From Salinivirgaceae bacterium (GTDB lineage: Bacteria > Bacteroidota > Bacteroidia > Bacteroidales > SZUA-534), in assembly GCA_017645945.1 (NCBI GenBank), contig JAGCNL010000018.1:1-64000 (forward strand): DNA of 64,000 nt. Direction: 5' to 3'. The notes under the pieces were generated by a model. It was not told the DNA's origin. It saw only the letters and a list, made by a program, of their open reading frames with translations, and made no database searches. Position numbers and translations under genes: made by a program. Numbering within the stretch: position 1 is the first letter of the stretch; each line of letters opens with the position of its first letter. Shown here piece by piece: positions 1-7,684 of this stretch.

Positions 1-83
1 AGTTGAACCTGATTCAGCACGCCCACCTGAAGCAGCACCAGCACCACAAAACGGATAATATTTCGTATCAGCACGTTATTCAT
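1..83 (-). CDS. mreD: Rod shape-determining protein MreD, N-terminal fragment (cut by window edge)
   Basis: Only the first 27 codons are in the window. Reading starts at an ATG complementary to 81-83 and begins MNNVLIRNIIRFVVLVLLQV, a hydrophobic first membrane helix as in MreD. The start overlaps the end of mreC by 8 bases, which implies translational coupling. The family is an integral membrane partner of MreC and MreB in the elongation machinery. The call rests on position after mreC plus the hydrophobic start; the rest of the protein is not visible. Confidence 0.75.
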   Translation of the reverse strand, partial: MNNVLIRNIIRFVVLVLLQVGVLNQVQ

Positions 84-906
84 TTTCCGACATTTCCTGT
101 AGTTCCAACTGTTCCTTTTTCAGCAGATTGCGCACCACCTGCACGTTCGACAGCCGCTTGAAATCGACCGATAGCCGCACACTTGCCGACATAAAGCCGT
201 TCACGCCGTGCGTCGTCACCGATTCAACGTTTCCAATCATCACCCCTTTCGGGAAAATGGTTGAGTAGCCGCTTGTTATCACCACATCGCCCTTGCGCAC
301 CGTGATGTGCCCAGGCAAGTCCTCAAGGTTGGCAATGCGGTAGTCGCCGCCTTCCCAGCCCAGCGAGCCGAAGTAACCGCTCTTTTCGAGCATTGCGCTG
401 ATTTTCAGGTTTTGGTTCAGCAGGCTGATGACCGACGAGAAATTGGGCGACACAGCCTTGACAACGCCCACCACGCCCATTGCCGACACCACAGCCATTC
501 CAGGCTCAACGCCGTGCTTGCTGCCAATGTCGAGCGTCAGAAAGTTGTTGGCGCTCTTCACCGAGTTGCTGATGACGCGGCACGGCAGATACTCATACTG
601 CTGCGTGTAAACCGAGTCGAAAGCCGTCTGCGCGGCCAGCGTGTCGATTTTCGAACTTTCGGGCATCATTGTGCGCAGCCGCGCCAGTTCGTTATTCAGT
701 TCCTGATTGCGTTGGTTCAGACTCAAGTAGTTGTTCACCGTCGAAAAAACGCTGTTCACACGCCCCGCCACCGCCGCCGACGAGTTGATGAAACTCGTGT
801 GTTGGTAACTGTTGTAGCGCACAACCAACACAAACGACACGCTCTCAAGCAGTATGAAGAGCAGCACGTAATGGTTTCGCAATATGAACAGAATCAGGTT
901 TTTCAT
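76..906 (-). CDS. mreC: Rod shape-determining protein MreC
   Basis: 276 aa. There is one N-terminal membrane helix (about residues 12-30), then a coiled coil (about 60-85, NQRNQELNNELARLR), then the periplasmic beta-rich MreC core. The core includes VISNSVKSANNFLTLDIGSK and GVVGVVKAVSPNFSSVISLL, both typical of MreC. The family bridges the MreB filament and penicillin-binding proteins in side-wall synthesis. mreD follows with an 8-base overlap. mreB lies upstream, but about 190 bases containing a hairpin terminator and a palindromic repeat separate them, so mreC may have its own promoter or depend on read-through. Length is normal for Bacteroidota. Confidence 0.93.
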   Translation of the reverse strand: MKNLILFILRNHYVLLFILLESVSFVLVVRYNSYQHTSFINSSAAVAGRVNSVFSTVNNYLSLNQRNQELNNELARLRTMMPESSKIDTLAAQTAFDSVYTQQYEYLPCRVISNSVKSANNFLTLDIGSKHGVEPGMAVVSAMGVVGVVKAVSPNFSSVISLLNQNLKISAMLEKSGYFGSLGWEGGDYRIANLEDLPGHITVRKGDVVITSGYSTIFPKGVMIGNVESVTTHGVNGFMSASVRLSVDFKRLSNVQVVRNLLKKEQLELQEMSENE

Positions 907-972
907 TTATCTGTTTAATCGGTGAATCGTTTAATTGGTGAATCGGTGAAAGGTTTAATTGGTGAATCGTTT

Positions 973-1000
973 GTAGAGACGCGGCGCGCCACGTCTCTAC
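973..1000. repeat. Perfect palindromic repeat, dispersed family
   Basis: The arms GTAGAGACG and CGTCTCTAC are perfectly complementary around a GGCGCGCC-containing centre, 28 bases in all. A variant lies at 19087-19114 and a half copy at about 37006-37020. In this copy and the third one the palindrome sits next to a GTGCACC motif. It is intergenic between mreC and mreB and looks like a REP-type dispersed element. It is preceded (about 915-970) by several imperfect copies of a TTTAATTGGTGAATCG unit. Confidence 0.75.
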
Positions 1001-1050
1001 GGCGTGCACCAAATTTCTAAATCATTCCCTATTCAATCCTTCAATCCTTC

Positions 1051-1089
1051 AAAAAAGATTGTGCCCATCAGAAACCGACAGGCACAATC
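1051..1089 (-). terminator. Rho-independent terminator after mreB
   Basis: On the minus strand the stem GATTGTGCC/GGCACAATC is followed by six T. It lies 6 bases past the mreB stop and separates mreB from mreC. Confidence 0.85.
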
Positions 1090-1094
1090 GCTAA

Positions 1095-2120
1095 TTATTT
1101 AATCAAGAATTTGAATCGGTGCGAGTTTTTCAGCGCGATGCCTGTGCCGCGTGCCACGCAGTGCAGCGGGTCTTCGGCAACGTGGAACGGAATCTTCGTC
1201 TTCTCGGTCAGACGCTTGTCCAATCCGCGCAGCAGTGCGCCGCCGCCAGCAAGGAAGATACCCTTGCGGTAGATGTCGGCGTACAACTCGGGCGGCGTGT
1301 GCTCGAGTGTTGCCAGAATGGCCGTCTCAATCTTGCTGATAGAGCGGTCAAGGCAGTGTGCGATTTCCTGATACGAGATTGGAATCTCAATCGGCAGGGC
1401 AGTCATTTGGTGCGGTCCGCGAACCAGGTAGTCTGCGGGCGGCTCGTCCAAGTCGGGCAGCGCCGAGCCTACCTTGATTTTGATGTCCTCGGCCGTGCGC
1501 TCACCAATCTTAATATTGTGCTGATGGCGCATATACTCGCGGATGTCTTCCGTGAACTCATCGCCAGCAATGCGGATTGACTCGTTCGACACAATGCCGC
1601 CCAGCGAGATGACGGCAATCTCGGTGGTGCCACCGCCTATATCGACAACCATGTGGCCTTCTGGTGCCTCAACATCCACACCCATACCAAGTGCGGCAGC
1701 CATCGGCTCGTAAATCATCAGCACCTCGCGGCCTCCGGCGTGCTCCGAAGAGTCGCGCACGGCGCGAAGTTCAACCTCTGTAGAGCCTGACGGTACGCAG
1801 ATGACTATTTTCAAGGCCGGCGAAAAGAGTTGAGTCTTTTTCTCATTCACCATCCTAATCAATCCGCGAATCATCTTTTCTGCAGCGTCGAAGTCGGCGA
1901 TAACGCCGTCGCGCAACGGGCGGATGGTCTTGATGTGCTCGTGAGTTTTGCCGTGCATCATACGCGCCTTCTCGCCAATGGCAATCACTTTTTGCGTGTT
2001 GGTGTCAACGGCCACAATCGACGGCTCGTCAACCACAATCTTGTCGTTATGGATGATGATTGAGTTGGCGGTGCCAAGGTCAATTGCAAGTTCTTGAGTT
2101 AAAAACGAAAACAATCCCAT
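1095..2120 (-). CDS. mreB: Rod shape-determining protein MreB (bacterial actin)
   Basis: 341 aa, the usual length. The actin-fold nucleotide motifs are intact: phosphate 1 (IDLGTANSII, about residues 14-23), phosphate 2 (VVDIGGGTTEIAV, about 160) and the adenosine motif (FLAGGGALLRGLD, near 290). MreB forms membrane-associated filaments that direct lateral cell-wall synthesis. It starts 14 bases after the purH stop, so purH and mreB are probably co-transcribed. A terminator directly follows. This order (purH, mreB, mreC, mreD) recurs in Bacteroidota. Confidence 0.97.
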   Translation of the reverse strand: MGLFSFLTQELAIDLGTANSIIIHNDKIVVDEPSIVAVDTNTQKVIAIGEKARMMHGKTHEHIKTIRPLRDGVIADFDAAEKMIRGLIRMVNEKKTQLFSPALKIVICVPSGSTEVELRAVRDSSEHAGGREVLMIYEPMAAALGMGVDVEAPEGHMVVDIGGGTTEIAVISLGGIVSNESIRIAGDEFTEDIREYMRHQHNIKIGERTAEDIKIKVGSALPDLDEPPADYLVRGPHQMTALPIEIPISYQEIAHCLDRSISKIETAILATLEHTPPELYADIYRKGIFLAGGGALLRGLDKRLTEKTKIPFHVAEDPLHCVARGTGIALKNSHRFKFLIK

Positions 2121-2134
2121 TGTTTATGTATTTT

Positions 2135-3721
2135 CTAGTGTTTGAAATGTCTTATTCCAGTGAATACCATTGCAATGCCGTACTTGTTGCAGGCCTCGAT
2201 GACTTCGGGGTCGTGGATGCTGCCGCCCGGCGTTACAATGTATTTGATGCCAAACTCGTTGCAGGCCTCAACGCTGTCGCTGAATGGGAAGAAGGCGTCA
2301 GAAATGAGCACGCTCTCGCCAATTGTGCAGCCTTGTTTCAGGTTGAAGCGCGGCACTGTCAGGCGTTGCAGACTGTCGATGCGGTTTGGTTGGCCCATTC
2401 CGGCACCCGTCAGCCAATAAGAACCGTCAGCGGCTTGCGAAACAAGCGCCATAGAGTTGCTCTTCAAGTATTTGCAGGCCTGCGTTCCGAATTTTGCAAG
2501 GTCAATCTGTTTGTCAGTGAACTTGCAGTCGGTAACAGGTTTGTATTCTTTGTCCATTCCCTCGTCCTCATCCTGAACCAGCAGACCACCGTTCACCGAG
2601 CGGTACATCTTCTCGCCAGTGATTGTCGGCTTGACCGGTGTAACAAGCACGCGCAGGTTTTTCTTCTTTGCCAGCACCTCTTTTGCCTCCTCGGTGAACG
2701 ATGGGGCAATGATTATCTCGATGAATTTTCCGGTGAACCACTCGGCAATCTGCTTGTCAACCTCGCAGGTGAAACAGACAATGCCGCCGTAGGCACTCAC
2801 AGGGTCACCGGCCCAAGCCAACTCAAGGGCTTTCATCGGGCTGTCGGCTACTGCCAGACCACAGGGGTTCAGGTGCTTAACAACTGCCACGCCAACTTTG
2901 TTCTTGATGTTGTCGACAGCGTTGTAGGCGTCGCTTGCAGCCTTCCAGGCAGCATCGGCGTCGAGCATATTGTTGTATGAAATCTCTTTGCCCTGCAGAC
3001 ACGGCGAACCGGCCAGAGTGTGCTCGAGATTGGTATTTTTGAACGGATAGAAAACGGCTTTTTGGTGTGGGTTCTCGCCGTAGCGAAGCACCTTGCCGTT
3101 GGTCAGGCTTATTTTCTCCGACTCTTCGTTGTCTTTGTTGAAGTAGTTGAAGATTGCCGAATCGTAGTGCGACGATGTGTCGAAAGCCTTGCGGGCGAAC
3201 TCGCGGCGTTGCTCAAGAGTGGTTTCGGCACCTTGTTTCTGCAGAATTTCGAGTAACTCGCCATACTGCTCACGCGAACTTACAATCACAACGTCTTTGA
3301 AGTTCTTTGCAGCCGCGCGGATGAGTGAGATTCCGCCAATGTCGATTTTCTCGATGATGTCGGCTTCGCTTGCGCCGCTTGCAACTGTCTGCTCAAACGG
3401 ATAAAGGTCAACAATCACAAGGTCGATGTCGTCAATCTCGTACTGTTTCATCTGCTCCTTGTCCTGTGCGTTGTCGCGACGGCCAAGAATGCCACCGAAA
3501 ATCTTCGGGTGCAAGGTTTTAACACGTCCGCCCAAGATCGACGGATAAGTTGTGAGCGACTCAACGGTCTGCACATTCACGCCCAATTTTTTGATGAAAT
3601 CGTAGGTTCCGCCAGTCGAGATGAGATTAACACCCAGTTTGTCGAGTTCCTTCACAATCGGTTCCAACTGGTCTTTATAAAAAACCGATATGAGTGCATT
3701 CTTAATTTTTGTTGTCATCAA
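2135..3721 (-). CDS. purH: Bifunctional AICAR formyltransferase/IMP cyclohydrolase PurH
   Basis: 528 aa, full length. The N-terminal MGS-like IMP cyclohydrolase domain (about 1-195) starts with KIKNALISVFYKDQLEPIVK and contains STGGTYDFIKKLGV and the HPKIFGGIL motif. The C-terminal AICAR transformylase domain carries the catalytic Lys-His pair in VAVVKHLNPCGLAV and RYGENPHQ. It performs the last two steps of IMP synthesis. Two adjacent ATGs exist; the upstream one is given. A CAAATATA box at 3794-3801 (TATATTTG on the coding strand) gives a likely promoter with a leader of about 65 bases. mreB follows at 14 bases. Confidence 0.97.
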   Translation of the reverse strand: MMTTKIKNALISVFYKDQLEPIVKELDKLGVNLISTGGTYDFIKKLGVNVQTVESLTTYPSILGGRVKTLHPKIFGGILGRRDNAQDKEQMKQYEIDDIDLVIVDLYPFEQTVASGASEADIIEKIDIGGISLIRAAAKNFKDVVIVSSREQYGELLEILQKQGAETTLEQRREFARKAFDTSSHYDSAIFNYFNKDNEESEKISLTNGKVLRYGENPHQKAVFYPFKNTNLEHTLAGSPCLQGKEISYNNMLDADAAWKAASDAYNAVDNIKNKVGVAVVKHLNPCGLAVADSPMKALELAWAGDPVSAYGGIVCFTCEVDKQIAEWFTGKFIEIIIAPSFTEEAKEVLAKKKNLRVLVTPVKPTITGEKMYRSVNGGLLVQDEDEGMDKEYKPVTDCKFTDKQIDLAKFGTQACKYLKSNSMALVSQAADGSYWLTGAGMGQPNRIDSLQRLTVPRFNLKQGCTIGESVLISDAFFPFSDSVEACNEFGIKYIVTPGGSIHDPEVIEACNKYGIAMVFTGIRHFKH

Positions 3722-3793
3722 AATTATCTTTTACTAAACATCGTTTTGAGTATCAGCGAAATGCGACTTGATAAAATCCACCACGCCAACGCA

Positions 3794-3801
3794 CAAATAT
3801 A
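3794..3801 (-). promoter_or_regulatory. Putative -7 box TATATTTG upstream of purH
   Basis: Matches the Bacteroidota consensus TAnnTTTG, about 73 bases before the purH start on its coding strand. The -33 element was not resolved. Confidence 0.5.
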
Positions 3802-3948
3802 TAATTTTCCACCGCTTACAAAAGTAGAGAATACCTTATTTGTAAACAATATTTTAAACAAGATTCTATCGTCAGGGACCGCATAAATTAACGATGGCGG
3901 ACGAGTGATTATAATTCTTTTTTCATTGCCTTATGGCGGTCGTCTTTT

Positions 3949-3956
3949 TATCTTTG
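3949..3956 (+). promoter_or_regulatory. Putative -7 box TATCTTTG of umuC
   Basis: TATCTTTG is preceded after 20 bases by ATTG (3925-3928), close to the TTTG-N19-TAnnTTTG consensus. It ends only 5 bases before the chosen ATG at 3962, so the transcript would be leaderless or nearly so. It argues against the upstream in-frame ATG at 3905. Confidence 0.55.
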
Positions 3957-3961
3957 CTACT

Positions 3962-5197
3962 ATGATTGTACACATCGATTGCAATACGTTTTTTGCCAGC
4001 TGCGAAGTGGCTTTTCACCCCGAACTATACGGCAAACCCGTTGTTGTGGCCAACAGCAACGAGGCCGGTGGCGGTGTGATTCTGGCGCTTACACCTGAAG
4101 CCAAGCAGCTGGGGCTGAAACGTGGCAATCCGGTTTTTCAAGTGCGCAAACTCATCCACGACAATGGCGTTGTCATGTTCGATGTCAACCACGAGAAGTA
4201 CAGAAACACCTCGAAACAAATCATGCAAGCTGTTGTGGAACAGGATATTGTGCAGAATTTTGTGCAGTACAGCATCGATGAGTTTTTTGGCGAAATTCCT
4301 GTTGACGATGAGGCTGAAGTCCGCCGATACGTGAAGATGGTTAAAGACCTGATTGCCAAAGAAACCGATATTCCCGTGAGCTGCGGCTGCTCGCAGACCT
4401 ACACTTTGGCGAAGGTGGCAACGTGGTATGCAAAGCATTATGCAGGATATGGCGGCATCTGCATTCTATCGGAAGCAAACCGCCAAAAGGCGCTTGCCGC
4501 ACTGCCCATCGGCGACGTGTGGGGCATCGGTCGGAAATTCTCCAAATTCCTGACAGCAAACAACATTACAACGGCGCTCGATTTTGTGCAAATGTCAGAG
4601 CAATACGTCAACCACACCATGAAAACCGCTGGTCTGCACACATGGCAAGAGCTGCACGGCCTGTGCGTCATCAGCATCGACCGCGACTCAATGCAGAAGA
4701 GCATGTCGCAGTCGCAAACCTTCGCCTACATGACCGACGATATTCAGAAACTGCGCGAACTGATATCGATGTTTGTGTCGAAACTTGCCCGCAAACTGCG
4801 CGAGCAGAACAGCATGTGCCAGACCGTGATGGTGTATATACGCACCAACCGCCATCGGCCCGACCTCAAGCAGAGAGCAGCCGACAATTCGCGCAAAATG
4901 CCGACACCATCACAGGACACCCGCGTAATAACTGATATTGCGATGCAGTTGCTCGACAGCATTTACATGCCAGGTTTCATGTATAAGAAAATGGGCGTTA
5001 TTCTGACTGACATCACCCCTTCCGACGCCGTTCAACTCGACCTTTTCAGCAACAACGATATTGGGAAAAGCCGAAAACTGATGCAGGCTCTCGACGACAT
5101 CAACCGCAAATACGGCGCCGACACAATCCATAGCGCGTTAACGATCACACGGAAAAAAGGTGATGCGGGAAAAGCTGCTGAGGAAAACGAAGAATGA
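3962..5197 (+). CDS. umuC: Y-family translesion DNA polymerase, UmuC type (Pol V subunit-like)
   Basis: 411 aa from the ATG at 3962. An in-frame ATG at 3905 would add 19 residues with no family resemblance and precede the promoter box. The palm starts MIVHIDCNTFFASCEVAFHP with the first metal-binding Asp. The second catalytic motif is YSIDEFFGE. A helix-hairpin-helix region (LPIGDVWGIGRKFSKFL) and a little finger follow. The C-terminus (KKMGVILTDITPSDAVQLDL to the end) matches the DUF4113 tail typical of UmuC rather than DinB. The family copies past DNA lesions in the SOS response, normally activated by cleaved UmuD. No umuD lies next to it in this window. It ends 18 bases from the convergent phosphatase gene. 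Confidence 0.9.
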   Translation: MIVHIDCNTFFASCEVAFHPELYGKPVVVANSNEAGGGVILALTPEAKQLGLKRGNPVFQVRKLIHDNGVVMFDVNHEKYRNTSKQIMQAVVEQDIVQNFVQYSIDEFFGEIPVDDEAEVRRYVKMVKDLIAKETDIPVSCGCSQTYTLAKVATWYAKHYAGYGGICILSEANRQKALAALPIGDVWGIGRKFSKFLTANNITTALDFVQMSEQYVNHTMKTAGLHTWQELHGLCVISIDRDSMQKSMSQSQTFAYMTDDIQKLRELISMFVSKLARKLREQNSMCQTVMVYIRTNRHRPDLKQRAADNSRKMPTPSQDTRVITDIAMQLLDSIYMPGFMYKKMGVILTDITPSDAVQLDLFSNNDIGKSRKLMQALDDINRKYGADTIHSALTITRKKGDAGKAAEENEE

Positions 5198-5215
5198 GCA
5201 ATTATCCGGTCGGGC

Positions 5216-7600
5216 CTAAATCCTCACACCCATAATCACCACATCGTCGGTTTGGTTGGCGGCTGGACCGCGCCACTCCTCGTAAACCACGTTCAAAATC
5301 TTTTTCTGCTCGGTCATCGGTTGCTGGTGGATTTCGAGCAGCAATTCGCGGAGGCGCTTGCTCATGAATTTCTTGCCGGTTTCAACTCCGAACTGGTCTT
5401 GGAAGCCGTCGGAGAAAGTATAGAGGCAGTCGCCGCGCTGAATGTCGATGGTGATGCACTGGAACGGGTCGAGGCAATCGTAAATGCCAACGGGCATTTT
5501 GTCGGCCTTGAACACCTGCACCTCGTTGTCGCGGATGAGCACAAGCGGATTGTTAGCACCGGCGTATGATAGCTTCATCAGTTTCTCGTTCACCACGTAA
5601 GCGGCCACGTCCATGCCATCGCGGCTGCGGTCGCTGGTATCGACTTGGGCCGATGGGTGCTCGGCATCGTGCAGTGCGGTGTGAACACCTGAGCGCTGGC
5701 GCAAGTTGGTGATTATGGCCTCGCGCAAGTGGTTCAGAATCTTGTCGGGGCTATTCTCTTGAGCCACAATATAATTCAGATTAGCCATTCCCAGCACGCT
5801 CATAAAACCGCCTGGCACACCGTGCCCTGTGCAGTCGGCAACAATGCTCACTTTATTGTCGCCAAACTGGCCAACCCAGTAATAGTCGCCGCTGACCACG
5901 TCGCGCGGTTTGTAGAGGATGAAATAGTCGGGGAAGATGCTGCCGATGATTTTCGACGGTGTGAGCAGCGAACGCTGGATTCGGCGGGCATAGTTGATGC
6001 TGTCGTGAATTTCCTCGCTCTGTGCTTTGATGGTCTGGGCCTGCGACAGAATCTCCTCCTTCTGGTCAACCAACAAATCGTTCTGAGCCTGGATTTCCTC
6101 CTTCTGCTCAATCAGCAATTCGTTCTGCGACTCTATTTCCTCCTTCTGCTCGGCCAAAAGTTTGTTCTGCTCGGCCAGAAGTGCGTTTTTCTCCGAAACT
6201 ACAGCATGAGCTTTATGCTTGATTCTCAACATTCTGGCAATATAGAATATCAGCAGCAGGAACAATCCCAAGCCACCGATGAGCGAAATGTTGACTATTC
6301 GCATCCGGCGGCGCTCGGCTGCATGAAGTTTCTCCTCGTTCTCGCGTTTCAGCGCCTCAATCATACGGGTGCGCTCAACCTCAGCGTTTTTTATCGAGTT
6401 AAGAGTGTTCTCGTTCACCTGCTCCGACTTGTACTCATCGTATTTTTCGTAGTGAGTCAGGGCATTTTTGTAATCTCCAAGAAGCAAATATACCTCGTAC
6501 AAGCGACGGTGATAGGTTTTTCGGTCAGATGCTGGGGTGTCATCATCGAAATATTTCTTCAATTTCAGCAAGTTAGCCAGTGCATCGTCGTACCTGTGGA
6601 AAAACACAAGATAATCGGTGTAGGTGTAACGGTCGAGAAGATAACTGAAGGGGTCGCCAACTTTCAGATTGTAATTACCAACCTTGCTGATATACATATA
6701 GCAGCTGTCGGCGTAAGCCCGATCGCCTGTCTGGTTCGCCTTCTTGATGTATGTCCGGGCAATGTCGGTGTACGTCCAATGCTTTATGGTTATATAATTC
6801 TCATTGTCAGTCTCTTTCGACTCGAACAGATAAATCGATTTTTGCAGATTCGCGATGGCGCTGTTGATTAAAGTGTCCGATTTTTTCGAAAGCAGCTGAC
6901 CTATGCACCGGTAGTAGGTGGCCATATCCAACGTGTCGTTCGAAAGAGTGGAAAAATGTAAAGCCTTGCGGTAAGCTTCTTCGGCATTGGCAAACATTTT
7001 CATGTTTGTGTACACATCGCCGATGTCTTTGTATGTCTGGCAGACGCCTGCAGTATCCTGCAGCGTGATGTAAATATTGAGAGCGCGGTTGAAATAATAG
7101 AAAATACTGTCGGGGATGTTCAAATCCTCGTAGCAGAGTCCCACACCGAGACAAGCCTGCGCAACGTATTCATTTTTAACAGAATCGCCATACACATGCA
7201 TCGCCTTGAAAGTGTAATCCAACGCATCGCGCGCATCGTCTTTTATGTAATAAGCGTAGCCGAGCTCATAGTAATCGGACGACAGCAAGGCTGAATCGGT
7301 TGGTCCGCAGTATTCGAGCGAGAGCACGGCATACTTCATGATGGTGTCGATATTGTCAGAAGCGGCAGCCATCTTGCAGTATTTCTTTGCCTTCTCAATG
7401 TCTGGCTCGTGTTTTTTTATGATGATGGGCTTGCTGAAATCGAACTGCTCAGGCTCGGCAAACTGGATGGTGTCAGGGCCTTCGTCCTGACAATAAGCCC
7501 TTTGCGGCAACACAAACAAAACCACGGCCGTCAGCAAAGCTATAAATTGCCCTATCGACGGAGCACGTCTTACAATTCTGTTTGCACAAAAATTGCTCAT
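5216..7600 (-). CDS. TPR-coiled coil-SpoIIE (PP2C-type) serine phosphatase, paralogue 1
   Basis: 794 aa from the ATG at 7600. An in-frame ATG at 7651 exists, but 7600 gives a clean signal sequence and sits behind a good promoter box. Order: signal peptide ending near AYCQ; TPR-like helical repeats (about 50-400); a basic segment and one membrane helix (about 433-456, ISLIGGLGLFLLLIFYIARM); a heptad coiled coil of repeated EQ/KEEI units; the linker SINYARRIQRSLL; then a SpoIIE domain (about 550-794) with GDYYW, ADCTGHGVPGGFMS and FSDGFQDQFG carrying the metal-binding Asp residues. Family members dephosphorylate anti-anti-sigma or similar partners; none is encoded nearby. It probably senses an outside or membrane signal and acts in the cytoplasm. 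First of three tandem paralogues. Confidence 0.88.
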   Translation of the reverse strand: MSNFCANRIVRRAPSIGQFIALLTAVVLFVLPQRAYCQDEGPDTIQFAEPEQFDFSKPIIIKKHEPDIEKAKKYCKMAAASDNIDTIMKYAVLSLEYCGPTDSALLSSDYYELGYAYYIKDDARDALDYTFKAMHVYGDSVKNEYVAQACLGVGLCYEDLNIPDSIFYYFNRALNIYITLQDTAGVCQTYKDIGDVYTNMKMFANAEEAYRKALHFSTLSNDTLDMATYYRCIGQLLSKKSDTLINSAIANLQKSIYLFESKETDNENYITIKHWTYTDIARTYIKKANQTGDRAYADSCYMYISKVGNYNLKVGDPFSYLLDRYTYTDYLVFFHRYDDALANLLKLKKYFDDDTPASDRKTYHRRLYEVYLLLGDYKNALTHYEKYDEYKSEQVNENTLNSIKNAEVERTRMIEALKRENEEKLHAAERRRMRIVNISLIGGLGLFLLLIFYIARMLRIKHKAHAVVSEKNALLAEQNKLLAEQKEEIESQNELLIEQKEEIQAQNDLLVDQKEEILSQAQTIKAQSEEIHDSINYARRIQRSLLTPSKIIGSIFPDYFILYKPRDVVSGDYYWVGQFGDNKVSIVADCTGHGVPGGFMSVLGMANLNYIVAQENSPDKILNHLREAIITNLRQRSGVHTALHDAEHPSAQVDTSDRSRDGMDVAAYVVNEKLMKLSYAGANNPLVLIRDNEVQVFKADKMPVGIYDCLDPFQCITIDIQRGDCLYTFSDGFQDQFGVETGKKFMSKRLRELLLEIHQQPMTEQKKILNVVYEEWRGPAANQTDDVVIMGVRI

Positions 7601-7620
7601 ACACAATCCCAAATAGCAAA

Positions 7621-7628
7621 CAAATTTA
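7621..7628 (-). promoter_or_regulatory. Putative -7 box TAAATTTG of phosphatase paralogue 1
   Basis: TAAATTTG on the minus strand, with a TTTG (-33) at 7649-7652, a 20-base spacer. It lies 21 bases from the ATG at 7600 and supports that start over 7651. Confidence 0.5.
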
Positions 7629-7684
7629 TAAAAAATGATTAAAAAAGCCAAATCACCACAAGCAGATACGAGGATTTGGTATTG

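Noticed and set aside
3905..3961. Upstream start for the UmuC-type polymerase
   Set aside because: The extra 19 residues do not match the family and the -7 box at 3949-3956 lies inside them.
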